DNA from: Apostichopus japonicus
Taxonomy: Eukaryota > Echinodermata > Holothuroidea > Aspidochirotida > Stichopodidae
Reading direction: 5' to 3'
DNA length: 64,000 nucleotides
NCBI RefSeq assembly: GCF_037975245.1
Contig: NC_092571.1
Span: 9,276,501 to 9,340,500, forward strand
Shown in pieces: positions 44,433 to 59,500 of the stretch. The translations under genes were made by a program, and so were the position numbers. The notes under the pieces were generated by a model that was not told where the DNA came from, made no database searches, and worked only from the letters and a program-made list of their open reading frames with translations. Numbering within the stretch: the first letter of the stretch is position 1; the number at the start of each line of letters is the position of its first letter.

Positions 44433-45994
44433 TACCGCACATTCGATTGATCGGTACCGAACATTCGATTGATCGGTAACGCACATTCGATTGATCGGTA
44501 CCGAACATTCGATTGATCGGTACCGAACATTCGATTGATCGGTAACGCACATTCGATTGATCGGTACCGCACATTCGATTGATCGGTACCGAACATTCGA
44601 TTGATCGGTACCGAAATTTCGATTGATCGGTACCGAACATTCGTTTGATCGGTAACGCACATTCGATTGATCGGTACCGCACATTCGATTGATCGGTACC
44701 GAACATTCGATTGATCGGTACCGAACATTCGATTGATCGGTACCGAACATTCGATTGATCGGTACCGCACATTCGATTGATCGGTACCGAACATTCGATT
44801 GATCGGTACCGCACAATCGATTGATCGGTACCGCACATTCGATTGATCGGTACCGAACATTCGATTGATCGGTACCGAAATTTCGATTGATCGGTACCGA
44901 ACATTCGTTTGATCGGTAACGCACATTCGATTGATCGGTACCGCACATTCGATTGATCGGTACCGAACATTCGATTGATCGGTACCGAACATTCGATTGA
45001 TCGGTACCGATCATTCGATTGATCGGTACCGAACATTCGATTGATCGGTACCGAACATTCGATTGATCGGTACCGAACATTCGATTGATCGGTACCGAAC
45101 ATTCGATTGATCGGTACCGAACATTCGATTGATCGGTACCGCACAATCGATTGATCGGTACCGAACATTCGATTGATCGGTAACGAACATTCGATTGATC
45201 AATACCGCACATTCGATTGATCGGTAACGAACATTCGATTGATCGGTACCACACATTCGATTGATCGGTAACGAACATTCGATTGATCGGTACCGCACAT
45301 TCGATTGATCGGTACCGAACATTCGATTGATCGGTATTGAACATTCGATTGATCGGTAGCGATCATTCGATTGATCGGTACCGAACATTCGATTGATCGG
45401 TACCGAACATTCGATTGATCGGTACCGAACATTCGATTGATCGGTACCGAACATTCGATTGATCGGTACCGCACATTCGATTGATCGGTACCGAACATTC
45501 GATTGATCGGTACCGCACAATCGATTGATCGGTACCGAACATTCGATTGTTCGGTACCGCACATTCGATTGTTCGGTACCGCACATTCGATTGATCCGTA
45601 TCGAACATTCGATTGATCGGTACCGCACATTCGATTGATCGGTACCGCACATTCGATTGATCAATACCGCACATTCGATTGATCGGTACCGAACATTCGA
45701 TTGATCAATACCGCACATTCGATTGATCGGTACCGCACATTCGATTGATCGGTACGGTACCGAACATTTGATTGTTCGGTATCGCACATTAGTTGATCGG
45801 TACCGCACATTCGATTGATCGGTACCGCACATTCGATTCATCGGTAACGCACATTCGATTGATCGGTACCGCACATTCGATTGATCGGTACCGCACATTC
45901 GATTGATCGGTACCGAACATTCGATTGATCGGTATTGAACATTCGATTCATCGGTAGCGATCATTCGATTGATCGGTACCGAACATTCGATTGA
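44433..45994 (+). repeat. Mosaic satellite stretch, right edge of the left-hand domain
   Basis: It contains the last GAAATTTCG monomers (about 44615 and 44877) and a variant order like 6.8-7.4 kb, but the usual J near 45200 is missing: the array passes from CACAATCG directly to GGTAACGAAC. One J (45750) has the ACATTTG substitution. Only monomers are seen. Confidence 0.7.
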
Positions 45995-47104
45995 TCGGTA
46001 CCGAACATTCGATTGATCGGTACCGAACATTCGATTGATCGGTACCGAACATTCGATTGATCGGTACCGCACATTCGATTGATCGGTACCGAACATTCGA
46101 TTGATCGGTACCGCACAATCGATTGATCGGTACCGAACATTCGATTGATCGGTACTGAACATTCGATTGATCAATACCGCACATTCGATTGATCGGTACC
46201 GCACATTCGATTGATCCGTATCGAACATTCGATTGATCGGGATCGCACATTCGATTGATCGGTACCGCACATTCGATTGATCGGTACGGTACCGAACATT
46301 CGATTGTTCGGTATCGCACATTAGTTGATCGGTACCGCACATTCGATTGATCGGTACCGCCCATTCGATTCATCGGTACCGCACATTCGATTGATGGGTA
46401 CCGCAAATTCGATTGATCGGTACCGCACATTCGATTCATCGGTACCGAACATTCGATTGATCGGTAACGCACATTGGATTGATCAGTACCGAACATTCGA
46501 TTGATCGGTACCGAACATTCGATTGATCGGTAACGCACATTCGATTGATCGGTACCGCACATTCGATTGATCGGTAACGCACATTCGATTGATCGGTACA
46601 ACACATTCGATTGATCGGTACCGCACATTCGATTCATCGGTAACGAACATTCGATTGATCGGTAACGAACATTCGATTGATCGGTACCGAACATTCGATT
46701 GATCGGTACCGAACATTCGATTGATCGGTACCGCACATTCGATTGATCGGTACCGCACATTCGATTAATCGGTACCGCACATTCGATTGATCGGTACTGA
46801 ACATTCGATTGATCAATACCGCACATTCGATTGATCGGTACCGCACATTCGATTGATCGGTACCGAACATTCGATTGATCGGTACTGCACATTCGATTGA
46901 TCGGTACCGCACATTCGATTCATCGGTACGGTACCGAACATTCGATTGTTCGGTATCGCACATTAGTTGATCGGTACCGCACATTCGATTGATCGGTACC
47001 GCACATTCGATTAATCGAAACCGCACATTCGATTCATCGGTACCGCACATTCGATTGATCGGTACCGCACATTCGATTGTTCGGTACCGCACATTCGATT
47101 GTTC

Positions 47105-47154
47105 GGTACCGATCAATCGAATATGCGGTACCGAATATTCGATTGATCGGTACC
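47105..47154. repeat. Inverted single monomer forming a 20-bp-arm inverted repeat
   Basis: Between the GGTACC palindromes at 47105-47110 and 47127-47132, the 16 bases 47111-47126 are the reverse complement of a GCATATTCG-type monomer body. The result is perfect 20-bp inverted arms at 47105-47124 and 47135-47154, with a 10-bp spacer that itself contains GGTACC. It is the only reversal of orientation I found apart from its duplicate. Such an arm could extrude as a hairpin; that is inference. Confidence 0.92.
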
Positions 47155-47168
47155 GCACATTCGATTGA

Positions 47169-47193
47169 TCGGTGGTACCGAACATTCGATTGT
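47169..47193 (+). repeat. 25-bp monomer with 3-bp GGT duplication
   Basis: GATCGGTGGTACCGAAC replaces GATCGGTACCGAAC, so this unit is 25 bp long. It lies two monomers from the inverted unit, and the next unit has GTTCGCTACC. The cluster of odd units suggests one local repair or replication event. Confidence 0.85.
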
Positions 47194-50100
47194 TCGCTAC
47201 CGCACATTCGATTGATCGGTACCGCACATTCGATTGATCGGTACCGCACATTCGACTGTTCGGTACCGCACATTCGATTGATCGGTATCGAACATTCGAT
47301 TGATCGGTACCGCACATTCGATTGATCGGTACCGCACATATGATTGATCGGTACCGCACATTCGATTGATCGGTACCGTACATTCGATTAATCGGTAACG
47401 AACATTCGATTGATCGGTACCGAACATTCGATTGATCGGTACAGCACATTCGATTCATCGGTACCGAACATTCGATTGATGTGTACCGCATATATGATTG
47501 ATCGGTACCGCACATTCGATTGATGTGTACCGCACATTCGATTGATCGGTACCGAACATTCGATTGATCGGTACCGAACATTCGATTGATCGGTACCGAA
47601 CATTCTATTGATCGGTACCGAACATTCGATTGATCGGTACCGAACATTCGATTGATCGGTGCCGAACATTCGATTGATCGGTACCGAACATTCGATTCAT
47701 CGGTACGGTACCGAACATTCGATTGTTCGGTATCGCACATTAGTTGATCGGTACCGCACATTCGATTGATCGGTACCGCACATTCGATTGATCGGTACCG
47801 AACATTCGATTGATCGGTACCGCACATTTGAATGATCGTTATCGCACATTCGATTAATCGGTACCGCACATATGATTGATCGGTACCGCACATTCGATTG
47901 ATCGGTACAACACATTCGATTGATCGGTACCGAACATTCGATTGATCGGTACCGCACATTCGATTGATCGGTACCGCACATTCGATTGATCGGTACAACA
48001 CATTCGATTGATCGGTACCGAACATTCGATTGATCGGTACCGAACATTCGATTGATCGGTACCGAACATTCGTTTGATCGGTAACGCACATTCGATTGAT
48101 CGGTACCGCACATTCGATTGATCGGTACCGAACATTCGATTGATCGGTACCGAACATTCGATTGATCGGTACCGATCATTCGATTGATCGGTACCGAACA
48201 TTCGATTGATCGGTACCGAACATTCGATTGATCGGTACCGAACATTCGATTGATCGGTACCGCACATTCGATTGATCGGTACCGAACATTCGATTGATCG
48301 GTACCGCACAATCGATTGATCGGTACCGAACATTCGATTGATCGGTACTGAACATTCGATTGATCAATACCGCACATTCGATTGATCGGTAACGAACATT
48401 CGATTGATCGGTACCACACATTTGATTGATCGGTAACGAACACTCGATTGATCGGTACCGCACATTCGATTCATCGGTACCGAACATTCGATTGATCAAT
48501 ACCGCACATTCGATTGATCGGTACCGCACATTCGATTGTTCGGTACCGCACATTCGATTGTTCGGTACCGCACATTCGATTGATCCGTATCGAACATTCG
48601 ATTGATCGGTACCGCACATTCGATTGATCGGTACCGCACATTCGATTAATCGGAACCGCACATTCGATTGATCGGTACCGAACATTCGATTGATCAATAC
48701 CGCACATTCGATTGATCGGTACCGCACATTCGATTGATCGGTACCGAACATTCGATTGATCGGGATCGCACATTCGATTGATCAATACCGCACATTCGAT
48801 TGATCGGTACCGCACATTCGATTGATCGGTACCGAACATTCGATTGATCGGGATCGCACATTCGATTGATCGGTACCGCACATTCGATTGATCGGTACCG
48901 CACATTCGATTGATCGGTACCGAACATTCGATTGATCGGGATCGCACATTCGATTGATCGGTACCGCACATTCGATTCATCGGTACGGTACCGAACATTC
49001 GATTGTTCGGTATCGCACATTAGTTGATCGGTACCGCACATTCGATTGATCGGTACCGCACATTCGATTCATCGGTACCGCACATTCGATTGATCGGTAC
49101 CGCACATTCGATTGATCGGTACCGCACATTCGATTGATCGGTACCGAACATTCGATTGATCAATACCGCACATTCGATTGATCGGTACCGCACATTCGAT
49201 TGTTCGGTACCGCACATTCGATTGTTCGGTACCGCACATTCGATTGATCCGTATCGAACATTCGATTGATCAATACCGCACATTCGATTGATCGGTAACG
49301 AACATTCGATTGATCGGTACCACACATTCGATTGATCGGTAACGAACACTCGATTGATCGGTACCGCACATTCGATTGATCGGTAACGAACACTCGATTG
49401 ATCGGTACCGCACATTCGATTGATCGGTACCGAACATTCGATTGATCAATACCGCACATTCGATTGATCGGTACCGCACATTCGATTGTTCGGTACCGCA
49501 CATTCGATTGTTCGGTACCGCACATTCGATTGATCCGTATCGAACATTCGATTGATCGGTACCGCACATTCGATTGATCGGTACCGCACATTCGATTAAT
49601 CGGAACCGCACATTCGATTGTTCGGTACCGCACATTCGATTGATCCGTATCGAACATTCGATTGATCGGTACCGCACATTCGATTGATCGGTACCGCACA
49701 TTCGATTAATCGGAACCGCACATTCGATTGTTCGGTACCGCACATTCGATTGATCCGTATCGAACATTCGATTGATCAATACCGCACATTCGATTGATCG
49801 GTAACGAACATTCGATTGATCGGTACCACACATTCGATTGATCGGTAACGAACACTCGATTGATCGGTACCGCACATTCGATTGATCGGTACCGAACATT
49901 CGATTGATCAATACCGCACATTCGATTGATCGGTAACGAACATTCGATTGATCGGTACCACACATTCGATTGATCGGTAACGAACACTCGATTGATCGGT
50001 ACCGCACATTCGATTCATCGGTACCGAACATTCGATTGATCAATACCGCACATTCGATTGATCGGTACCGCACATTCGATTGTTCGGTACCGCACATTCG

Positions 50101-50726
50101 ATTGTTCGGTACCGCACATTCGATTGATCCGTATCGAACATTCGATTGATCGGTACCGCACATTCGATTGATCGGTACCGCACATTCGATTAATCGGAAC
50201 CGCACATTCGATTGATCGATACCGAACATTCGATTGATCAATACCGCACATTCGATTGATCGGTACCGCACATTCGATTGATCGGTACCGAACATTCGAT
50301 TGATCGGGATCGCACATTCGATTGATCGGTACCGCACATTCGATTGATCGGTACGGTACCGAACATTCGATTGTTCGGTATCGCACATTAGTTGATCGGT
50401 ACCGCACATTCGATTGATCGGTACCGCACATTCGATTGATCGGTACCGCACATTCGATTGATCGGTACCGCACATTCGATTGATCGGTACCGCACATTCG
50501 ATTGATCGGTACCGAACATTCGATTGATCGGTAACGCACATTCGATTGATCAGTACCGAACATTCGATTGATCGGTACCGAACATTCGATTGATCGGTAA
50601 CGCACATTCGATTGATCGGTACCGCACATTCGATTGATCGGTACCGAACATTCGATTGATCGGTACCGAACATTCGATTGATCGGTACCGATCATTCGAT
50701 TGATCGGTACCGAACATTCGATTGTT

Positions 50727-50747
50727 CGGTATCGCACATTAGTTGAT
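50727..50747 (+). repeat. Truncated J unit (21-mer only)
   Basis: ATTAGTTGAT 21-mer after a GATTGTT monomer with no CGGTA duplication, so the local shift is -1. Next to it are the right-hand-domain variants GATGTGTACC and CATATATG. Confidence 0.82.
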
Positions 50748-52362
50748 CGGTAACGCACATTCGATTGATGTGTACCGCATATATGATTGATCGGTACCGC
50801 ACATTCGATTGATCAGTACCGAACATTCGATTGATCGGTACCGAACATTCTATTGATCTGTAACGCACATTCGATTGATCGGTACCGCACATTCGATTCA
50901 TCGGTACCGCACATTCGATTAATCGGTACCGCACATTCGATTGATCGGTACCAAACATTCGATTGATCGGTACCGCACATTCGATTGATCGGTAACGAAC
51001 ATTCGATTGATCGGTACCGCACATTCGATTGATCGGTACCGAACATTCGATTGATCAATACCGCACATTCGATTGATCGGTACCGAATATTCGATTGATC
51101 GGTACCGCACATTCGATTGATCGGTACCGCACATTCGATTAATCGGTACCGCACATTCGATTGATCGGTACCGAACATTCGATTGATCAATACCGCACAT
51201 TCGATTGATCGGTACCGCACATTCGATTGTTCGGTACCGCACATTCGATTGTTCGGTACCGAACATTCGATTGATCGGTACCGAACATTCGATTGATCGG
51301 TACCGAACATTCGATTGATCGGTACCGCACATTCGATTGATCGGTACCGAACATTCGATTGATCGGTACCGCACAATCGATTGATCGGTACCGAACATTC
51401 GATTGATCGGTACTGAACATTCGATTGATCAATACCGCACATTCGATTGATCGGTACCGCACATTCGATTGATCCGTATCGAACATTCGATTGATCGGGA
51501 TCGCACATTCGATTGATCGGTACCGCACATTCGATTGATCGGTACGGTACCGAACATTCGATTGTTCGGTATCGCACATTAGTTGATCGGTACCGCACAT
51601 TCGATTGATCGGTACCGCCCATTCGATTCATCGGTACCGCACATTCGATTGATGGGTACCGCAAATTCGATTGATCGGTACCGCACATTCGATTCATCGG
51701 TACCGAACATTCGATTGATCGGTAACGCACATTGGATTGATCAGTACCGAACATTCGATTGATCGGTACCGAACATTCGATTGATCGGTAACGCACATTC
51801 GATTGATCGGTACCGCACATTCGATTGATCGGTAACGCACATTCGATTGATCGGTACAACACATTCGATTGATCGGTACCGCACATTCGATTCATCGGTA
51901 ACGAACATTCGATTGATCGGTAACGAACATTCGATTGATCGGTACCGAACATTCGATTGATCGGTACCGAACATTCGATTGATCGGTACCGCACATTCGA
52001 TTGATCGGTACCGCACATTCGATTAATCGGTACCGCACATTCGATTGATCGGTACTGAACATTCGATTGATCAATACCGCACATTCGATTGATCGGTACC
52101 GCACATTCGATTGATCGGTACCGAACATTCGATTGATCGGTACTGCACATTCGATTGATCGGTACCGCACATTCGATTCATCGGTACGGTACCGAACATT
52201 CGATTGTTCGGTATCGCACATTAGTTGATCGGTACCGCACATTCGATTGATCGGTACCGCACATTCGATTAATCGAAACCGCACATTCGATTCATCGGTA
52301 CCGCACATTCGATTGATCGGTACCGCACATTCGATTGTTCGGTACCGCACATTCGATTGTTC

Positions 52363-52412
52363 GGTACCGATCAATCGAATATGCGGTACCGAATATTCGA
52401 TTGATCGGTACC
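52363..52412. repeat. Inverted single monomer (second copy)
   Basis: Same inverted repeat as at 47105-47154, displaced by 5258 bp with the higher-order repeat. The inverted body is 52369-52384, and both 20-bp arms are intact. Confidence 0.92.
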
Positions 52413-52426
52413 GCACATTCGATTGA

Positions 52427-52451
52427 TCGGTGGTACCGAACATTCGATTGT
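52427..52451 (+). repeat. 25-bp monomer with 3-bp GGT duplication (second copy)
   Basis: Copy of the 47169 unit displaced by 5258 bp. Confidence 0.85.
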
Positions 52452-55400
52452 TCGCTACCGCACATTCGATTGATCGGTACCGCACATTCGATTGATCGGT
52501 ACCGCACATTCGACTGTTCGGTACCGCACATTCGATTGATCGGTATCGAACATTCGATTGATCGGTACCGCACATTCGATTGATCGGTACCGCACATATG
52601 ATTGATCGGTACCGCACATTCGATTGATCGGTACCGTACATTCGATTAATCGGTAACGAACATTCGATTGATCGGTACCGAACATTCGATTGATCGGTAC
52701 AGCACATTCGATTCATCGGTACCGAACATTCGATTGATGTGTACCGCATATATGATTGATCGGTACCGCACATTCGATTGATGTGTACCGCACATTCGAT
52801 TGATCGGTACCGAACATTCGATTGATCGGTACCGAACATTCGATTGATCGGTACCGAACATTCTATTGATCGGTACCGAACATTCGATTGATCGGTACCG
52901 AACATTCGATTGATCGGTGCCGAACATTCGATTGATCGGTACCGAACATTCGATTCATCGGTACGGTACCGAACATTCGATTGTTCGGTATCGCACATTA
53001 GTTGATCGGTACCGCACATTCGATTGATCGGTACCGCACATTCGATTGATCGGTACCGAACATTCGATTGATCGGTACCGCACATTTGAATGATCGTTAT
53101 CGCACATTCGATTAATCGGTACCGCACATATGATTGATCGGTACCGCACATTCGATTGATCGGTACAACACATTCGATTGATCGGTACCGAACATTCGAT
53201 TGATCGGTACCGCACATTCGATTGATCGGTACCGCACATTCGATTGATCGGTACAACACATTCGATTGATCGGTACCGAACATTCGATTGATCGGTACCG
53301 AACATTCGATTGATCGGTACCGAACATTCGTTTGATCGGTAACGCACATTCGATTGATCGGTACCGCACATTCGATTGATCGGTACCGAACATTCGATTG
53401 ATCGGTACCGAACATTCGATTGATCGGTACCGATCATTCGATTGATCGGTACCGAACATTCGATTGATCGGTACCGAACATTCGATTGATCGGTACCGAA
53501 CATTCGATTGATCGGTACCGCACATTCGATTGATCGGTACCGAACATTCGATTGATCGGTACCGCACAATCGATTGATCGGTACCGAACATTCGATTGAT
53601 CGGTACTGAACATTCGATTGATCAATACCGCACATTCGATTGATCGGTAACGAACATTCGATTGATCGGTACCACACATTTGATTGATCGGTAACGAACA
53701 CTCGATTGATCGGTACCGCACATTCGATTCATCGGTACCGAACATTCGATTGATCAATACCGCACATTCGATTGATCGGTACCGCACATTCGATTGTTCG
53801 GTACCGCACATTCGATTGTTCGGTACCGCACATTCGATTGATCCGTATCGAACATTCGATTGATCGGTACCGCACATTCGATTGATCGGTACCGCACATT
53901 CGATTAATCGGAACCGCACATTCGATTGATCGGTACCGAACATTCGATTGATCAATACCGCACATTCGATTGATCGGTACCGCACATTCGATTGATCGGT
54001 ACCGAACATTCGATTGATCGGGATCGCACATTCGATTGATCAATACCGCACATTCGATTGATCGGTACCGCACATTCGATTGATCGGTACCGAACATTCG
54101 ATTGATCGGGATCGCACATTCGATTGATCGGTACCGCACATTCGATTGATCGGTACCGCACATTCGATTGATCGGTACCGAACATTCGATTGATCGGGAT
54201 CGCACATTCGATTGATCGGTACCGCACATTCGATTCATCGGTACGGTACCGAACATTCGATTGTTCGGTATCGCACATTAGTTGATCGGTACCGCACATT
54301 CGATTGATCGGTACCGCACATTCGATTCATCGGTACCGCACATTCGATTGATCGGTACCGCACATTCGATTGATCGGTACCGCACATTCGATTGATCGGT
54401 ACCGAACATTCGATTGATCAATACCGCACATTCGATTGATCGGTACCGCACATTCGATTGTTCGGTACCGCACATTCGATTGTTCGGTACCGCACATTCG
54501 ATTGATCCGTATCGAACATTCGATTGATCAATACCGCACATTCGATTGATCGGTAACGAACATTCGATTGATCGGTACCACACATTCGATTGATCGGTAA
54601 CGAACACTCGATTGATCGGTACCGCACATTCGATTGATCGGTAACGAACACTCGATTGATCGGTACCGCACATTCGATTGATCGGTACCGAACATTCGAT
54701 TGATCAATACCGCACATTCGATTGATCGGTACCGCACATTCGATTGTTCGGTACCGCACATTCGATTGTTCGGTACCGCACATTCGATTGATCCGTATCG
54801 AACATTCGATTGATCGGTACCGCACATTCGATTGATCGGTACCGCACATTCGATTAATCGGAACCGCACATTCGATTGTTCGGTACCGCACATTCGATTG
54901 ATCCGTATCGAACATTCGATTGATCGGTACCGCACATTCGATTGATCGGTACCGCACATTCGATTAATCGGAACCGCACATTCGATTGTTCGGTACCGCA
55001 CATTCGATTGATCCGTATCGAACATTCGATTGATCAATACCGCACATTCGATTGATCGGTAACGAACATTCGATTGATCGGTACCACACATTCGATTGAT
55101 CGGTAACGAACACTCGATTGATCGGTACCGCACATTCGATTGATCGGTACCGAACATTCGATTGATCAATACCGCACATTCGATTGATCGGTAACGAACA
55201 TTCGATTGATCGGTACCACACATTCGATTGATCGGTAACGAACACTCGATTGATCGGTACCGCACATTCGATTCATCGGTACCGAACATTCGATTGATCA
55301 ATACCGCACATTCGATTGATCGGTACCGCACATTCGATTGTTCGGTAACGCACATTCGATTGTTCGGTACCGCACATTCGATTGATCCGTATCGAACATT

Positions 55401-55984
55401 CGATTGATCGGTACCGCACATTCGATTGATCGGTACCGCACATTCGATTAATCGGAACCGCACATTCGATTGATCGATACCGAACATTCGATTGATCAAT
55501 ACCGCACATTCGATTGATCGGTACCGCACATTCGATTGATCGGTACCGAACATTCGATTGATCGGGATCGCACATTCGATTGATCGGTACCGCACATTCG
55601 ATTGATCGGTACGGTACCGAACATTCGATTGTTCGGTATCGCACATTAGTTGATCGGTACCGCACATTCGATTGATCGGTACCGCACATTCGATTGATCG
55701 GTACCGCACATTCGATTGATCGGTACCGCACATTCGATTGATCGGTACCGCACATTCGATTGATCGGTACCGAACATTCGATTGATCGGTAACGCACATT
55801 CGATTGATCAGTACCGAACATTCGATTGATCGGTACCGAACATTCGATTGATCGGTAACGCACATTCGATTGATCGGTACCGCACATTCGATTGATCGGT
55901 ACCGAACATTCGATTGATCGGTACCGAACATTCGATTGATCGGTACCGATCATTCGATTGATCGGTACCGAACATTCGATTGTT

Positions 55985-56005
55985 CGGTATCGCACATTAG
56001 TTGAT
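55985..56005 (+). repeat. Truncated J unit (21-mer only)
   Basis: Copy of 50727-50747 displaced by 5258 bp. Confidence 0.82.
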
Positions 56006-56589
56006 CGGTAACGCACATTCGATTGATGTGTACCGCATATATGATTGATCGGTACCGCACATTCGATTGATCAGTACCGAACATTCGATTGATCGGTACC
56101 GAACATTCTATTGATCTGTAACGCACATTCGATTGATCGGTACCGCACATTCGATTCATCGGTACCGCACATTCGATTAATCGGTACCGCACATTCGATT
56201 GATCGGTACCAAACATTCGATTGATCGGTACCGCACATTCGATTGATCGGTAACGAACATTCGATTGATCGGTACCGCACATTCGATTGATCGGTACCGA
56301 ACATTCGATTGATCAATACCGCACATTCGATTGATCGGTACCGAATATTCGATTGATCGGTACCGCACATTCGATTGATCGGTACCGCACATTCGATTAA
56401 TCGGTACCGCACATTCGATTGATCGGTACCGAACATTCGATTGATCAATACCGCACATTCGATTGATCGGTACCGCACATTCGATTGTTCGGTACCGCAC
56501 ATTCGATTGTTCGGTACCGCACATTCGATTGATCCGTATCGAACATTCGATTGATCGGTACCGCACATTCGATTGATCGGTACCGCACA

Positions 56590-59500
56590 TTCGATTGATC
56601 AATACCGCACATTCGATTGATCGGTACCGAACATTCGATTGATCGGGATCGCACATTCGATTGATCGGTACCGAACATTCGATTGATCGGTACAGCATAT
56701 TTGATTGATCGGTACGGAATATTCGATTGATCAATATCGCACATTCGATTGATCGGTACCGCACATTCGATTCATCGGTACCGCACATTCGATTGATCGG
56801 TACCGCACATTCGATTGATCGGTACCGCACATTCGATTGATCGGTAACGAACATTCGATTGATCGGTATTGAACATTCGATTGATCGGTAGCGATCATTC
56901 GATTGATCGGTACCGAACATTCGATTGATCGGTACCGAACATTCGATTGATCGGTACCGAACATTCGATTGATCGGTACCGAACATTCGATAGATCGGTA
57001 CCGCACATTCGATTGATCGGTATCGAACATTCGATTGATCGGTACCGCACAATCGATTGATCGGTACCGAACATTCGATTGATCGGTACTGAACATTCGA
57101 TTGATCAATACCGCACATTCGATTAATCGGTAACGAACATTCGATTGATCGGTATCGAACATTCGATTGATCGGTACCGCACAATCGATTGATCGGTACC
57201 GAACATTCGATTGATCGGTACTGAACATTCGATTGATCAATACCGCACATTCGATTGATCGGTAACGAACATTCGATTGATCGGTACCACACATTCGATT
57301 GATCGGTAACGAACATTCGATTGATCGGTACCGCACATTCGATTGATCGGTACCGAACATTCGATTGATCAATACCGCACATTCGATTGATCGGTACCGC
57401 ACATTCGATTGTTCGGTACCGCACATTCGATTGTTCGGTACCGCACATGCGATTGATCCGTATCGAACATTCGATTGATCGGTACCGCACATTCGATTGA
57501 TCGGTACCGCACATTCGATTAATCGGAACCGCACATTCGATTGATCGGTACCGAACATTCGATTGATCAATACCGCACATTCGATTGATCGGTACCGCAC
57601 ATTCGATTGATCGGTACCGAACATTCGATTGATCGAGATCGCACATTCGATTGATCGGTACCGCACATTCGATTGATCGGTACGGTACCGAACATTCGAT
57701 TGTTCGGTATCGCACATTAGTTGATCGGTACCGCACATTCGATTGATCGGTACCGCACATTCGATTGATCGGTACCGCACATTCGATTAATCGGTACCGC
57801 ACATTCGATTGATCGGTACCGCACATTCGATTGATCGGTACCGAACATTCGATTGATCGGTAACGCACATTCGATTGATCGGTACCGAACATTCGATTGA
57901 TCGGTACCGAACATTCGATTGATCGGTAACGAACATTCGATTGATCGGTACCGCACATTCGATTGATCGGTACCGAACATTCGATTGATCGGTACCGAAC
58001 ATTCGATTGATCGGTACCGATCATTCGATTGATCGGTACCGCACATTCGATTGATCGGTACCGCACATTCGATTCATCGGTACCGCACATTCGATTGATC
58101 GGTACCGCACATTCGATTGATCGGTACCGCACATTCGATTGATCGGTACCGAACATTCGATTGATCGGTAACGCACATTCGATTGATCAGTACCGAACAT
58201 TCGATTGATCGGTACCGAACATTCGATTGATCGGTAACGCACATTCGATTGATCGGTACCGCACATTCGATTGATCGGTACCGAACATTCGATTGATCAA
58301 TACCGCACATTCGATTGATCGGTACCGAACATTCGATTGATCGGTACAGCACATTCGACTGATCGGTACCGAACATTCGATTGATGTGTACCGCATATAT
58401 GATTGATCGGTACCGCACATTCGATTGATCAGTACCGAACATTCGATTGATCGGTAGCGAACATTCTATTGATCGGTACCGAACATTCGATTGATCGGTA
58501 CCGCACATTCGATTCATCGGTACGGTACCGAACATTCGATTGTTCGGTATCGCACATTAGTTGATCGGTAACGCACATTCGATTGATGTGTACCGCATAT
58601 ATGATTGATCGGTACCGCACATTCGATTGATCAGTACCGAACATTCGATTGATCGGTACCGAACATTCTATTGATCCGTAACGCACATTCGATTGATCGG
58701 TACCGCACATTCGATTGTTCGGTATTGCACATTCGATTGATCGGTATCGAACATTCTATTGATCGGTACCGAACATTCGATTGATCGGTACCGCACATTC
58801 GATTCATCGGTACGGTACCGCACATTCGATTGTTCGGTATCGCACATTAGTTGATCGGTAACGCACATTCGATTGATGTGTACCGCACATATGATTGATC
58901 GGTACCGCACATTCGATTGATCGGTACCGCACATTCGATTGATCGGTACCGCACATTCGATTGATCGGTACCGACCATTCGATTGATCAATATCGCACAT
59001 TCGATTGATCGGTACCGCACATTCGATTGATCGGTACCGACCATTCGATTGATCGGTACCGCACAATCGATTGATCGGTACCGAACATTCGATTGATCGG
59101 TACTGAACATTCGATTGATCAATACCGATCATTCGATTGATCGGTAACGAACATTCGATTGATCGGCACCGAACATTCGATTGATCGGTACCGAACATTC
59201 GATTGATCGGTACCGCACATTCGATTGATCGGTACCGAACATTCGATTGATCAATACCGCACATTCGATTGATCGGTACCGCACATTCGATTGTTCGGTA
59301 CCGCACATTCGATTGTTCGGTACCGCACATTCGATTGATCCGTATCGAACATTCGATTGATCGGTACCGCACATTCGATTGATCGGTACCGCACATTCGA
59401 TTGATCAATACCGCACATTCGATTGATCGGTACCGCACATTCGATTGATCGGTACCGAACATTCGATTGATCGGGATCGCACATTCGATTGATCGGTACC

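Larger units (their letters stand above)
45995..56519 (+). repeat. Two tandem copies of a 5258-bp higher-order repeat
   Basis: Copy 1 is 45995-51252 and copy 2 51253-56519. J units 46282, 46924, 47701, 48981, 50349 and the truncated J 50727 recur at exactly +5258. The period equals 238 monomers plus 22 bp of indels (five full J, one -1, one +3). I noticed only one substitution between the copies (GTTCGGTACC at about 50087, GTTCGGTAAC at about 55345). The inverted monomer and the 25-bp unit are present in both, so they predate the duplication. Confidence 0.92.

Noticed and set aside
47077-47325. Plus-strand open frame of 82 codons, also at 52335-52583
   Set aside because: It arises only because the inverted monomer, the +3 unit and a few substitutions remove the usual plus-strand TGA; its peptide is again satellite.
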